From Candidatus Thorarchaeota archaeon (lineage in GTDB: Archaea > Asgardarchaeota > Thorarchaeia > Thorarchaeales > Thorarchaeaceae): a stretch of DNA of 34,987 bases. The notes beneath the pieces were generated by a model that worked only from the letters and a program-made list of their open reading frames with translations, searched no databases and was not told where the DNA came from. This document shows positions 8,191 through 16,627 of this stretch, piece after piece (the first letter of the stretch is position 1; each line of letters begins with the position of its first letter). Made by a program: the position numbers and the translations under genes. The stretch lies in assembly GCA_029210805.1 (NCBI GenBank), contig JARGGA010000004.1, positions 1-34,987 of the forward strand. Reading direction: 5' to 3'.

Positions 8191-9354
8191 TTAGCCTCCA
8201 AAGGGGTTTCTTGATCTTCGTTTCTCAAGGGTTGAATAAGTGAGTCCTGAGAGAGCCATTAGGCGATCGATGATGAGGCGGGCCTCATTGTTACTAATTC
8301 GGGCACGAGCATCAGCCTCAACAATAGGACTTGGTAGCCCGTACTCAGGATGTTGATATGACAGCGGAAGTATTGCTGACAGAGTTCGATTGAGCTGTTG
8401 AATGCCTTCTTCTCCATCTGATTTGACCATAATTTCAACGCGTAGCGGTAAGTCATCCCTTGCAGTCTTCAGATAAGTTACCCAAATTTTGGATGCGTAG
8501 ACACCTAAATCATTATGCAGCGAGTTTGAATTCTGAGGAAGTTCACCAGAATATCGGAATGCAAAGGTCCGTTCACCCTCCTCAAGAAACGTGTCCAGCA
8601 AATCTCCGTCTCTTGATACTTTTAGAAGCCATCGATAGTCAACACCCTGCATTAGTTCATAGATTGCAGGGTCTCTTAGGATATGAGGAAGGATATCGCC
8701 CAGTGTGTTTACTATTCTTGTAGAACGACTGTCCTTCACTATTCCAACCAACGTTGTCTGTTTCTTTGCTATCTTATTGTAGAGCTGCCTATATAGGGCC
8801 AATACTTCTTGAAATTTATCATGTGCTACAGTACCAGGGGGAGGGCGATCGCGAGGGTGATAAAACAGACTGCCATCTACGAGAATAATATCTGTATGAA
8901 ATTGATCAAGGGCAGAAATTGTTACTTTTAGCTCTGCGGCCATACGCTCCAAAGATGCCAACTGATCAAGTTCAGGACCAGACATAGAAAGCAGAACTAA
9001 TCGTGCATTTGGTTCTGGGAATGCGTCTGGATAGAATTCTACCAAAGGTCCTTCGGTCGACATAAATTCGAAAACTACCGCAACCGCACGAGTAAGCAAT
9101 AAATCCATAGACCTGAACCGTTTTCGTATGAGCCCACCATCCACACCAGCAATTTTCAGACCGTCTAGGCGAACTGGTGTGATTTGGGTTATGAACTGAG
9201 ATTCAACAGCGTCAGAGGTGAGAGCCGGAAAGCGGCTCAATTCTATTTTTTTCTTAATCTCATTCATTACATTTCCAAAACGTGCTCTTGTGACCTCAAC
9301 TCTCTCTATTTCTTCCACCAGAAGGGAGAGCATTTTATCGAGGTTCTTGTCCAC
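8191..9354 (-). CDS. nurA: NurA 5'-3' nuclease
   Basis: NurA is the nuclease partner of HerA and degrades 5' strands to expose 3' overhangs for recombination. The 387-residue product has the two acidic strands of the NurA fold: IAGVDGGL with Asp72 and IILVDGSLF with Asp160, plus a KDSRS motif and a C-terminal region with PIVEADARARI. The start is a GTG whose G is the last base of the pyrG stop (TAGTG), a one-base overlap, so translation is coupled to pyrG. herA follows after 3 bases. Confidence 0.9.
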   Translation of the reverse strand: MDKNLDKMLSLLVEEIERVEVTRARFGNVMNEIKKKIELSRFPALTSDAVESQFITQITPVRLDGLKIAGVDGGLIRKRFRSMDLLLTRAVAVVFEFMSTEGPLVEFYPDAFPEPNARLVLLSMSGPELDQLASLERMAAELKVTISALDQFHTDIILVDGSLFYHPRDRPPPGTVAHDKFQEVLALYRQLYNKIAKKQTTLVGIVKDSRSTRIVNTLGDILPHILRDPAIYELMQGVDYRWLLKVSRDGDLLDTFLEEGERTFAFRYSGELPQNSNSLHNDLGVYASKIWVTYLKTARDDLPLRVEIMVKSDGEEGIQQLNRTLSAILPLSYQHPEYGLPSPIVEADARARISNNEARLIIDRLMALSGLTYSTLEKRRSRNPFGG

Positions 9355-11054
9355 TATTTTTTCCTCTCACTCTTGTATGCCAGTGCAGCCTTTATTAAAC
9401 CAAGATAAAGTGGGTGTGGTTCGCCAGGCTGTGATTTGAACTCAGGATGGTACTGTACACCAATCCAAAAGGGATGGTCAGTAAGTTCAATTGCATTGAT
9501 TATATCTCCAGTAGTATCGTGGGCAGAAACTACCATTCCTTTCTCGCTCATCCTACTAACGTATCGTTCTATCAGATGGTAACGATGTCTAAATCTCTCC
9601 CTTGTGTCAGTTGTTTTGTAGAGATTGAAAAGATTGGTTCCCTCACGAATTTTTACTTCATGACCACCAAGTCGCATCGTTCCGCCTTTATTCTCAGTTG
9701 ATTTCTGCTCGTCCATAAGATCAACTACAGGGTACAAGCTGTTGCTATCTACCTCAGTTGTGTGTGAGCCTGGCCAACCCATAAGATGGCGAGCAAATGC
9801 TACTGTTCCAAGCTGTGCCCCGTAACAGATACCCAAGAAGGGAATTTTAGAATCCAAACTAATCACTGCTGCATTAATCATACCTTCTACGCCGCGTTCA
9901 CCAAACCCCGGAGTAAGTAGAATGCCATCCACATCACATAGGTCTTCATTCAAACAGTCAATGTCACATCTTTCTTCAGTTTCAATCCACTTAACTTCAA
10001 CTTGAGCGCTACACATTGCAGCTGCATGAGTTAGTGCTTCGTTTATGCTCTTGTAAGAATCACTTAATGTTGTATATTTTCCTGGCATTGCAATACAAAC
10101 TGATTCCGTAGGGTTCTCAAAGGATTCAGCAATTTTGCTCCAAGATGCAGTTTCAGGTTCACGCTGTTCTAATCCAAGATGACTAACAATTATACGTCCT
10201 AGGTCTTGTTTTTCGAATGAAAGCGGTAGTTGATAGATGCTAGGAATATCAGGATTGGATATTACGCGTTCTTCTGGAAGATTACAGAAGAGAGCAACCT
10301 TCTTCTCTGCTTGTTCTGTAAGTTCCCTTTCGGCTCGACATACCACAATATCTGGCTGTAAGCCTAATCCCTGGAGGGTTCTAACGCTATGCTGTGTGGG
10401 CTTTGTCTTGAATTCACCAACTGATGCCATGTATGGAACTAACGTGACGTGCACAAACGCAACTCTACTTCGACCTTCCTCTCGAGCCAGTTGACGTACT
10501 GCCTCTAGGAAGGGCATTGCTTCGATGTCACCTACAGTGCCTCCAATCTCAACTAAAATCACATCCAATGAGGGGTCGCGGGAAGCTACATCCCATATTC
10601 TCTGTTTGATATAGTCGGTAATGTGGGGTATGATCTGTACTGTCCGACCAAGATAGCTTCCTTTTCGCTCTCTGAGAATGACGGACAGGTAAATTTGCCC
10701 TGATGTTATGTTCTCTGAAGGATGTGCCTCAATACCTGTGAACCTCTCATATGTCCCGAAGTCCAGGTCAATTTCACATATATTGAACTTGGAATCATCT
10801 ACTGGTTTGAAGGTCCATGTTTGATCCGTGACAAAGACCTCTCCATGCTCTATTGGGTTCATTGTCCCTGGGTCGATGTTCAGGTAGGGATCGATTTTCA
10901 TAATTTTGATATTGTAACCCCTAAATTGTAGAAGCTTTGCAATTGATGCAGTGGTGACTCCTTTGCCAATCCCGGAGAGTACTCCACCTGTAACAAATAT
11001 GAATTTGACATTATTTTCGTTCGATTCCAATAGCACAGCCTCATGTTGTTTCAT
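9354..11054 (-). CDS. pyrG: CTP synthase
   Basis: Makes CTP from UTP, ATP and glutamine. The 566-residue protein has the N-terminal amidoligase domain with FVTGGVLSGIGKG (20-32) and VEIGGTVGDIE (about 168-178), and a C-terminal glutamine amidotransferase domain with the nucleophile Cys410 in GICYGAQLG and the pair His536/Glu538 in YHPEF. GICYGAQ differs slightly from the common GICLGMQ, but the catalytic residues are kept. The first 16 residues precede the usual KFIFVTGG start, and no later start codon fits. It heads the run pyrG-nurA-herA-hypothetical, behind its own TATA box. Confidence 0.96.
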   Translation of the reverse strand: MKQHEAVLLESNENNVKFIFVTGGVLSGIGKGVTTASIAKLLQFRGYNIKIMKIDPYLNIDPGTMNPIEHGEVFVTDQTWTFKPVDDSKFNICEIDLDFGTYERFTGIEAHPSENITSGQIYLSVILRERKGSYLGRTVQIIPHITDYIKQRIWDVASRDPSLDVILVEIGGTVGDIEAMPFLEAVRQLAREEGRSRVAFVHVTLVPYMASVGEFKTKPTQHSVRTLQGLGLQPDIVVCRAERELTEQAEKKVALFCNLPEERVISNPDIPSIYQLPLSFEKQDLGRIIVSHLGLEQREPETASWSKIAESFENPTESVCIAMPGKYTTLSDSYKSINEALTHAAAMCSAQVEVKWIETEERCDIDCLNEDLCDVDGILLTPGFGERGVEGMINAAVISLDSKIPFLGICYGAQLGTVAFARHLMGWPGSHTTEVDSNSLYPVVDLMDEQKSTENKGGTMRLGGHEVKIREGTNLFNLYKTTDTRERFRHRYHLIERYVSRMSEKGMVVSAHDTTGDIINAIELTDHPFWIGVQYHPEFKSQPGEPHPLYLGLIKAALAYKSERKK

Positions 11055-11100
11055 TGGTTCTGATAAAGGAACTAATTCATTTGAGCGACCATTTCAGAGT

Positions 11101-11110
11101 CGTATAAACT
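11101..11110 (-). promoter_or_regulatory. TATA box of pyrG operon
   Basis: Minus-strand AGTTTATACG lies about 50 bases upstream of the pyrG ATG, in the 75-base gap after the GTPase gene. It predicts transcription from about 11080 and a short leader without an obvious ribosome site. It would separate the pyrG-nurA-herA unit from the upstream roadblock-GTPase unit. Confidence 0.45.
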
Positions 11111-11129
11111 AATCGCTGAAAATACAAAA

Positions 11130-11711
11130 TCATTGTATTGGTTGCATTGTTGCACTTGCTCGCATAGCATCATGGAAGAGGATTTCGAATGCCTCAAGAA
11201 CATTCAATCCATTCATTGCAACACTCTTCAGTACTGGGATTGAAGATGGAAGGTGCAGATGTGTTCGTATTCTTTCTTCATCAATAGCGTCGGGAAGGTC
11301 TTGCTTGTTGAGGCAGATGACTATTGGAAATGGTCTTTCCTCCTCTGAAACTAGAGACATCAATTCATTCCAGCTTGCCAAATTCTCATCCAATAGTGAC
11401 TCTTCTGAATCGGCAACAAAGATAATACCATCTGCGCCTACAAGTACGACCTCTCTAGTTGAGCGATAGAAATCTTGACCTGTTGCAGACCACACATGAG
11501 TATTGATTGTCCAGCTGTTTCCAAGAGTAAAGGGAATAGTTCCGAAATCACAAAACATGGTTCGACCAACGGTGTTTTCAATTGATGTTAGTCGATCTGC
11601 ACAGTCCAGACTCTTAAACAGCCATCTGATTGAGGTTGTCTTTCCACTCATTGCAGGTCCAAAGAATACTATTTTCAATCCAACAGTTCGGTTGCCGTAG
11701 TCTACTATCAA
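11130..11711 (-). CDS. MglA/Arf-like small GTPase
   Basis: A 193-residue Ras-superfamily GTPase. P-loop GPAMSGKT (18-25), G3 region VWSATGQDFY with ATGQ at 76-79, then VLVGADGIIFVADS and G4 NKQDLP (135-140). The G3 motif and the GADGIIFVADS strand resemble MglA more than Ras (MglA has TVPGQ in this place). There is no C-terminal Cys for prenylation and no membrane segment. Start is TTG at 11711 with GGAGG 9 bases upstream. It is the last gene of a unit with an unknown protein and a tandem roadblock protein. Roadblock proteins are regulators of MglA and Rag GTPases, so the products probably act together. Confidence 0.9.
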   Translation of the reverse strand: MIVDYGNRTVGLKIVFFGPAMSGKTTSIRWLFKSLDCADRLTSIENTVGRTMFCDFGTIPFTLGNSWTINTHVWSATGQDFYRSTREVVLVGADGIIFVADSEESLLDENLASWNELMSLVSEEERPFPIVICLNKQDLPDAIDEERIRTHLHLPSSIPVLKSVAMNGLNVLEAFEILFHDAMRASATMQPIQ

Positions 11712-11723
11712 TAACCAGACCTC

Positions 11724-12641
11724 CTAACCCCACATGCTGTCTACCCAAGCTCCAAGCCCGGATAATGTTCCAAGTTTAATACAATCGGAGAAATCTTCGT
11801 GCCATTCACTATGAATAAATCTAATGATATCTAAGAGGGATCCTCCTTCCCATCCAATTGCTTCGTATAGATTGCGTTCAGTGAGAACAGTGTTTGTACC
11901 AAGCTCTCTAGCAAGACGTACTCGTGAGAGAAGTGTGACTGCTCTTCGAGCTGCATGAACAAAGCTGTTAATTTCTTCAACAAACATATCATGAGTGATT
12001 TTCTCAGATTCGTCATCTAGCTTCAGTACCGCATTCATAATTCCATCCGATACTTTGGCCTCACGTAGTGATTTGGCCAAAAGCCTTCTAATACGTTCAA
12101 GAGATTGATTCTTTCTTGTAAGGATCTTGTCGACGATTCGTTTCTCAACTTCAAGATTACCTTGTTCAGTGTTTACAAGAGAGAATTCCATCACGGATGG
12201 AGAAGACACATTTAGAATACCACAAGTCTTTGTCGTTTGTGAGATGTGGGTGGTTACCTCATCTAACGTTTCTTCAGTGACATGCATTCCAAGTGATAGG
12301 TTGCCGAGAGGGATTCCGACAATCCATCCTGTGAAGTGTCTAATTCTCTCTAAGGCCAATCGCAAATTGGAAGCGAGGCAACATACCGTAGTTCGATTGA
12401 CTTCGTAGTTGTGTTTTTCTTCTTCCCAAACTGAAAGAATCTCATCTTCGGAAGTGAAATCTCTCCAGAAGACCATTTTATGTCTGTGTGGGCTTAATAG
12501 TGCAAGGCTCTCTACAATGTCATCTACTATCTCGATATCATTTCCTGTTACTAGAATTGGAAGACGGTTCAATATCGAATTTAGCAGAAGGGGAAAATCT
12601 TCACCCATTAGCTCGATTAGGCGCATTACTGAATAATTCAT
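11724..12641 (-). CDS. Unknown protein of roadblock-GTPase unit
   Basis: Not recognised. The 305-residue soluble protein starts with alternating beta and alpha segments (LPILVTGNDIEIVDDIVESLALL, then HKMVFWRDF, TTVCCLASN, WIVGIPLG), like a Rossmann or P-loop fold but without a Walker A. The second half is helical and charged (EKRIVDKILTRKNQSLERIRRLLAKSL, then FVHAARRAVTLLSRVRLARELG). Its ATG overlaps the stop of the roadblock gene (ATGA) and it ends 12 bases before the GTPase start, so all three are coupled. A role as effector or scaffold for the GTPase is inferred from position only. Confidence 0.8.
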   Translation of the reverse strand: MNYSVMRLIELMGEDFPLLLNSILNRLPILVTGNDIEIVDDIVESLALLSPHRHKMVFWRDFTSEDEILSVWEEEKHNYEVNRTTVCCLASNLRLALERIRHFTGWIVGIPLGNLSLGMHVTEETLDEVTTHISQTTKTCGILNVSSPSVMEFSLVNTEQGNLEVEKRIVDKILTRKNQSLERIRRLLAKSLREAKVSDGIMNAVLKLDDESEKITHDMFVEEINSFVHAARRAVTLLSRVRLARELGTNTVLTERNLYEAIGWEGGSLLDIIRFIHSEWHEDFSDCIKLGTLSGLGAWVDSMWG

Positions 12642-13585
12642 GTTCGTTTCCTCGCTACAAGAAGGTCCCTCTTGGGGCGTTCAGAAAGCAGCAGTTCACG
12701 CAGATCTTGAGGCAAAGCAGGGCGAGTCACTGAAGCGGAACTTAGAACTCTCTGCGTTTCTGCGATATAGTGTTTTAGAAGAAGACGCATCAGTCCCAGC
12801 TTTTGATTGTCTTTTTTCACCCATAGACTGAACACGCCGTTAGGGACTGCATAGATAAAGTGACGGTTCTCTCCTGTTTCGCATAATACTGTCTGAAGTG
12901 AACTGTTGCGTAGTGTGCGTACAACTCTCTCAGATGCATCGTGTAACGCAAATGACATTGCAGCAAGGCGGTCATTTGTGAAGCCCTCAAGGGATACCCT
13001 GACACCTCCACTCAGTGAGAGAAAAACGGATTCGATATTAGGAATACTATCATGAAGTTGGCGAAGTACAGATCTAAGAGCTAGAGCTTGGGAGCGATTC
13101 AGTGAAATAGTGGAACGGGAGGTTGAATAAGTTGGTGCAGCTCCATCAGCGACTGCGAAGCCGCTCAATACTTGTTGTGTTTCCTCTACGCTATATGAAC
13201 GAAGTGGAGGAAGGCGCCCATCAACATGTTGTCGTAGTATGAATGAAACTCGTGCCATACTATCTCTCATTTCTATAAAGAGTGCTGCAAGGTTGACCCT
13301 TGGTGCTGTAGTGATTGTGAGAAAATAATCGGGATTGTTTGGAAGTGATGCAAGAAATACCTTAGATGTTTCAGATTCCATCAAAAGGTACTTGAAATCA
13401 CCGTGAATCAGTCTAGCGACTCCAAAAATAGCACAGGTTGATGATGCCACTGCAAAGACCTCCTCTTTGCTAAACCATACTCCTGCACTCGCAACTGGGA
13501 GTCCATCTTTCTGAATAAGAACTACATTCTCAACTCCAGTAATCATCTTGATGTTTTGCAGGGATTCATTGAGATCATCAGTCAA
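12638..13585 (-). CDS. Tandem roadblock/LC7-domain protein
   Basis: A 315-residue protein with two roadblock/LC7 domains. The first (about 1-118) has MITGVENVVLIQKDGLPVAS, then the helix and strands ending in YFLTITT and the final NLAALFIEMRD helix. The second (about 165-290) has LRQLHDSIPNIESVFLSLSGG, a repeat of the same plan. A linker rich in Ser and Thr (about 122-165) joins them. Roadblock domains usually dimerise and regulate small GTPases (MglB for MglA, Ragulator for Rag). Two in one chain may form an internal dimer. Start is TTG at 13585 with GGAG 8 bases upstream; a clear TATA box lies further upstream. It is the first gene of the GTPase unit. Confidence 0.85.
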   Translation of the reverse strand: MTDDLNESLQNIKMITGVENVVLIQKDGLPVASAGVWFSKEEVFAVASSTCAIFGVARLIHGDFKYLLMESETSKVFLASLPNNPDYFLTITTAPRVNLAALFIEMRDSMARVSFILRQHVDGRLPPLRSYSVEETQQVLSGFAVADGAAPTYSTSRSTISLNRSQALALRSVLRQLHDSIPNIESVFLSLSGGVRVSLEGFTNDRLAAMSFALHDASERVVRTLRNSSLQTVLCETGENRHFIYAVPNGVFSLWVKKDNQKLGLMRLLLKHYIAETQRVLSSASVTRPALPQDLRELLLSERPKRDLLVARKRT

Positions 13586-13630
13586 GGGCTCAGCTCCAGA
13601 ACCTAAAGTCCACTGATGAATCTCGGTATT

Positions 13631-13640
13631 GACTATATAA
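13631..13640 (-). promoter_or_regulatory. TATA box of roadblock-GTPase unit
   Basis: Minus-strand TTATATAGTC, preceded by a run of five G, lies about 50 bases upstream of the TTG start of the roadblock gene. It is one of the best TATA matches in the window and predicts transcription from about 13610. Confidence 0.55.
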
Positions 13641-13666
13641 CCCCCACAAATTTGGAGGGAGGAAAA

Positions 13667-14986
13667 TTACATGTGTATCATAGCGGCATCAGGAGACTCT
13701 TGGAAAATTTCTCGTGCAGCACGTCCGACTTTGGCTCGATGTTTATCGAATGTGTAGACTCGTATCACATCAAGATAGACCTTCATCATTTCTGCAAATT
13801 TTGAGAATTCAGATAACTTTCTTTGAACGCGCTTTCCCTCGATGAGTTCAAAGATTGCAATCTCCATCGGATTGAGTTGGTGTGGATTGTAAGGCACGGA
13901 TGGTAGAGTAGGTACATCTACTATGACTTCATCTTTCGGAACCTTGGCTGATTCTGCAATCTCCTCTTCTAGGCTCTCTCGAACTTTTCTCTTGGTTAGT
14001 ACTTTGGATACGAATCGATCGTCTGTATGTAGAACCTTTTCAAAGGCAGACTTGTAGAGGATTCTAGAATCCAGCATCTGCATTATTTTCGATGCCTCAC
14101 ATGCATCTTCAGACTCGGTGGGATCTATTCGTCGTATACGAGAAACAAGTGACATATCATCAAGAGATAGGAACTCTTCTGGTGTTTCGAATGCCGTAAG
14201 ATTTAGAACTTTATCAGCGGCGCCGATGAGTCTGATTAGCATTACCTCCACGCTACGTACTGTTTTGTGGTAATAGACATTCAAGAACATCTCATAACGT
14301 GCCACCAGAAATGATTCTAATGCACCCCGTGCAGCTAAATCAAAATGCAATTCATGATCACGTGATATCTCCATACTATTAATCAGTCGATGGATATCAA
14401 CCAATCCATAGTTTACGCCACAGTAAAATGAATCTCGAATCAGATAATCCATCTTATCTGCATCTACCTGACCGGCGGCAATGGCACTGACAATACTGTC
14501 CTTCTTCTGTGTTCTGCGCCCTCGGACCAGATCACCTATTCTGTTCTTTGAGATTCCACCATTTTCGAGAATGTCACCAACTTCACTTTCACGAATGATC
14601 CACTCGGTCACATCTTCATGGTTTTTCCCCTGTCGTTCAATTAACGGTTCTTCAAACACATGACTGAATGGTCCATGCCCTAGATCATGCAAAAGCCCTG
14701 CAAGTCGTACCTCTTGTAGTGTATCTTCACCAAGACCCAGTTGGCCCAGAAGTCGTCTACCAACAAGACCTGACAGATACATTGCTCCTATACAGTGTCC
14801 AAAACGAGTGTGCTCAGCGGCAGGATAGACGTAATGTGCACCTGAGAGCTGCTTGATTCTACGAAGTCGTTGATATGGTTCGGAATTTATTATCTTCATT
14901 TCTATATCGGTCAGTCCTATGAATCCGTGGACTGGGTCATTTATTTCCATGTCGAAATTCATGAGATTCACTTCTGTAGTAATCAT
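13667..14986 (-). CDS. HD-domain phosphohydrolase, SAMHD1/YwfO-like
   Basis: A 439-residue COG1078-type protein. It begins with the NDPVHGFIGLTDIE motif typical of the family, then EHTRFGHCIGAMYLS (His64), LLHDLGHGPFSHVFE (His100-Asp101, His104) and QVDADKMDYLIRDS, which supplies the last HD Asp. These four make a metal site. Relatives hydrolyse dNTPs or nucleotides; the exact substrate here is not known. Its ATG overlaps the stop of the upstream regulator gene (ATGA). The C-terminal about 120 residues are helical and charged. Lying near pyrG and the replication genes, it could help set nucleotide levels. Confidence 0.9.
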   Translation of the reverse strand: MITTEVNLMNFDMEINDPVHGFIGLTDIEMKIINSEPYQRLRRIKQLSGAHYVYPAAEHTRFGHCIGAMYLSGLVGRRLLGQLGLGEDTLQEVRLAGLLHDLGHGPFSHVFEEPLIERQGKNHEDVTEWIIRESEVGDILENGGISKNRIGDLVRGRRTQKKDSIVSAIAAGQVDADKMDYLIRDSFYCGVNYGLVDIHRLINSMEISRDHELHFDLAARGALESFLVARYEMFLNVYYHKTVRSVEVMLIRLIGAADKVLNLTAFETPEEFLSLDDMSLVSRIRRIDPTESEDACEASKIMQMLDSRILYKSAFEKVLHTDDRFVSKVLTKRKVRESLEEEIAESAKVPKDEVIVDVPTLPSVPYNPHQLNPMEIAIFELIEGKRVQRKLSEFSKFAEMMKVYLDVIRVYTFDKHRAKVGRAAREIFQESPDAAMIHM

Positions 14987-15726
14987 CTGTGCGGCTCGAA
15001 CCCTCGTATCTCGCGTACTAGTTCTTCAGGTGTCTGTATCTCTGATACGCAGAGTGGAAGATGGATGCTGTCAGCAATTTTTACCGCAAGGGGGTCAAGT
15101 TCCTTTACACCCTGCAATATAACAACTGCGGGTTTCACAGCTACTGACGTGCCAATCTGGCTTGCCTTGATTGCCACCATTGGAGACCTACCTGTTGTAA
15201 CGTTGGTTAGGATTGCGGCTCTCTGCGTTGTGCCGCCATAGAGACGTAAGAGCTGTTGCGGGGTCAGTGTCACAATTGCTTTCACACTGTCAAGTACAGT
15301 ATATCCATAGATATCCCGGTCTAGGAAACTCTTGTGTGTCAGGACTTTGCAATCAAGCTTCTCAACTAACATACGAGCTGGTATTGGAACTCCGAATTCC
15401 CGGCTATCCAATATTGCATCGGATGCTATCTCAGGTGTCACCAGCTTTTCCAGAGCCATGGCAATTCGACCGCCGCTAGCTGCATCCATGCTAATTAGAC
15501 CTTCTACAAACCGTTTGATGGTTTCTACACGGGGAGACTTTCGTCTGCCGCTCTCATAGTCGCTTATTACCGAGGGGGATACTTCAAGGTGTTTTGCCAA
15601 GTGCTTTTGAGATATTTGAAATCGCTCTCGCCACCGTTTCATCACTTCACCTGGGTCATTCTCCGCTAGGCAGATTTCACCCGCCATCGCTTCTGCAAGC
15701 CGCTGAAGTGCTTCACTTTGGTCCAT
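14983..15726 (-). CDS. XRE-type transcriptional regulator, COG1709-like
   Basis: A 247-residue protein with an N-terminal helix-turn-helix: RERFQISQKHLAKHLEVSP then SVISDYESGRRKSPRVETIKRF, the Cro/C1 type. The C-terminal about 150 residues (FGVPIPARMLVEKLDCKVL, then VAIKASQIGTSVAVKPAVVILQG) match the layout of the archaeal COG1709 regulators, probably a ligand-binding domain. ATG at 15726 is preferred; an in-frame TTG at 15765 would add 13 residues. It overlaps the HD phosphohydrolase gene, so it may control nucleotide turnover in response to a metabolite. It is divergent from the GPN GTPase gene across about 130 bases. Confidence 0.85.
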   Translation of the reverse strand: MDQSEALQRLAEAMAGEICLAENDPGEVMKRWRERFQISQKHLAKHLEVSPSVISDYESGRRKSPRVETIKRFVEGLISMDAASGGRIAMALEKLVTPEIASDAILDSREFGVPIPARMLVEKLDCKVLTHKSFLDRDIYGYTVLDSVKAIVTLTPQQLLRLYGGTTQRAAILTNVTTGRSPMVAIKASQIGTSVAVKPAVVILQGVKELDPLAVKIADSIHLPLCVSEIQTPEELVREIRGFEPHR

Positions 15727-15855
15727 ATGCTGATACTCTCTCTGGAGAAGATAAGCATTGTTCAAAGACTATACCTGGAAATCGTCGTGCGTCGAATTTT
15801 CCGCCTACACGTCCCAACCAAAGCACTCAAAGCACCTCAGGATTAGGTCTGGTTC

Positions 15856-16620
15856 ATGTTCTTCATGTTCGTTGTCGGGACTGCTGGTGCAGGTAAGTCC
15901 CTCCTTTCCGCCGCTCTCGAGGACTGGCTAGTGTCGTCCGAGATCAGTGTTGCTATTGTGAACCTTGATCCGGGAGTCGAGTCCCCTCCCTATACATCGG
16001 ATGTTGATATCCGCGAGTATGTGGATTATGGTGACATCATGCAACAATTTGGCCTCGGACCTAATGGTGCTCTTGTCGCTTCCTTGGATATGGCAGTCAG
16101 TAGTGCGAATGACTTACGTGAAGAGATTGTAGACCTAGGTAGAGACTATGTCATTGTTGATTGTCCAGGACAGATGGAACTCTTTGCCTACCGTAACTCA
16201 GGCCCTCTCATGGTTTCCTCTTTGGCCGATAATGACCCGGCTCTGTCATTGTATCTTCTTGATTCCAATATCGCACGACAACCAGATGGCTATCTCGCTT
16301 CCATGCTCCTTGGTATGTCTCTCAATATTCGCTTTGGTCTTCCTCAGCTCAATCTCCTTAGTAAGGCTGACATTCTCTCCGATGTAGAGATTGCTGATAT
16401 CGTTGAGTGGTCTACAGACCCGTACCGTCTTGAGGAGGCTCTTAATGCCTCCTCAAGCGGATTGGCACGTGAGTTCTCGGCGTCTGTGCTAAGAATGTTG
16501 GATGATATGGGAGGCGGACCAAGTGCAATACCCGTTTCTGGTAAGCAGGTAACTGGTTTTGAAACGCTTTATGGCGAATTTCAGAGGATGCTCCTTGGTG
16601 GCGATAATCTCTACGAGTGA
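15856..16620 (+). CDS. GPN-loop GTPase
   Basis: A 254-residue member of the GPN family (archaeal homologues of GPN1-3, which in eukaryotes assist RNA polymerase II assembly). P-loop VGTAGAGKS (7-15), the defining GPN loop in GLGPNGAL (68-70), G3-like VDCPGQMELF and a G4-type LLSKAD. Length is typical. The gene is followed after 7 bases by the tRNA methyltransferase gene on the same strand. In archaea the function is not settled; a link to polymerase or translation-factor assembly is inferred from the eukaryotic family. Confidence 0.92.
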   Translation: MFFMFVVGTAGAGKSLLSAALEDWLVSSEISVAIVNLDPGVESPPYTSDVDIREYVDYGDIMQQFGLGPNGALVASLDMAVSSANDLREEIVDLGRDYVIVDCPGQMELFAYRNSGPLMVSSLADNDPALSLYLLDSNIARQPDGYLASMLLGMSLNIRFGLPQLNLLSKADILSDVEIADIVEWSTDPYRLEEALNASSSGLAREFSASVLRMLDDMGGGPSAIPVSGKQVTGFETLYGEFQRMLLGGDNLYE

Positions 16621-16627
16621 TGCGTCA

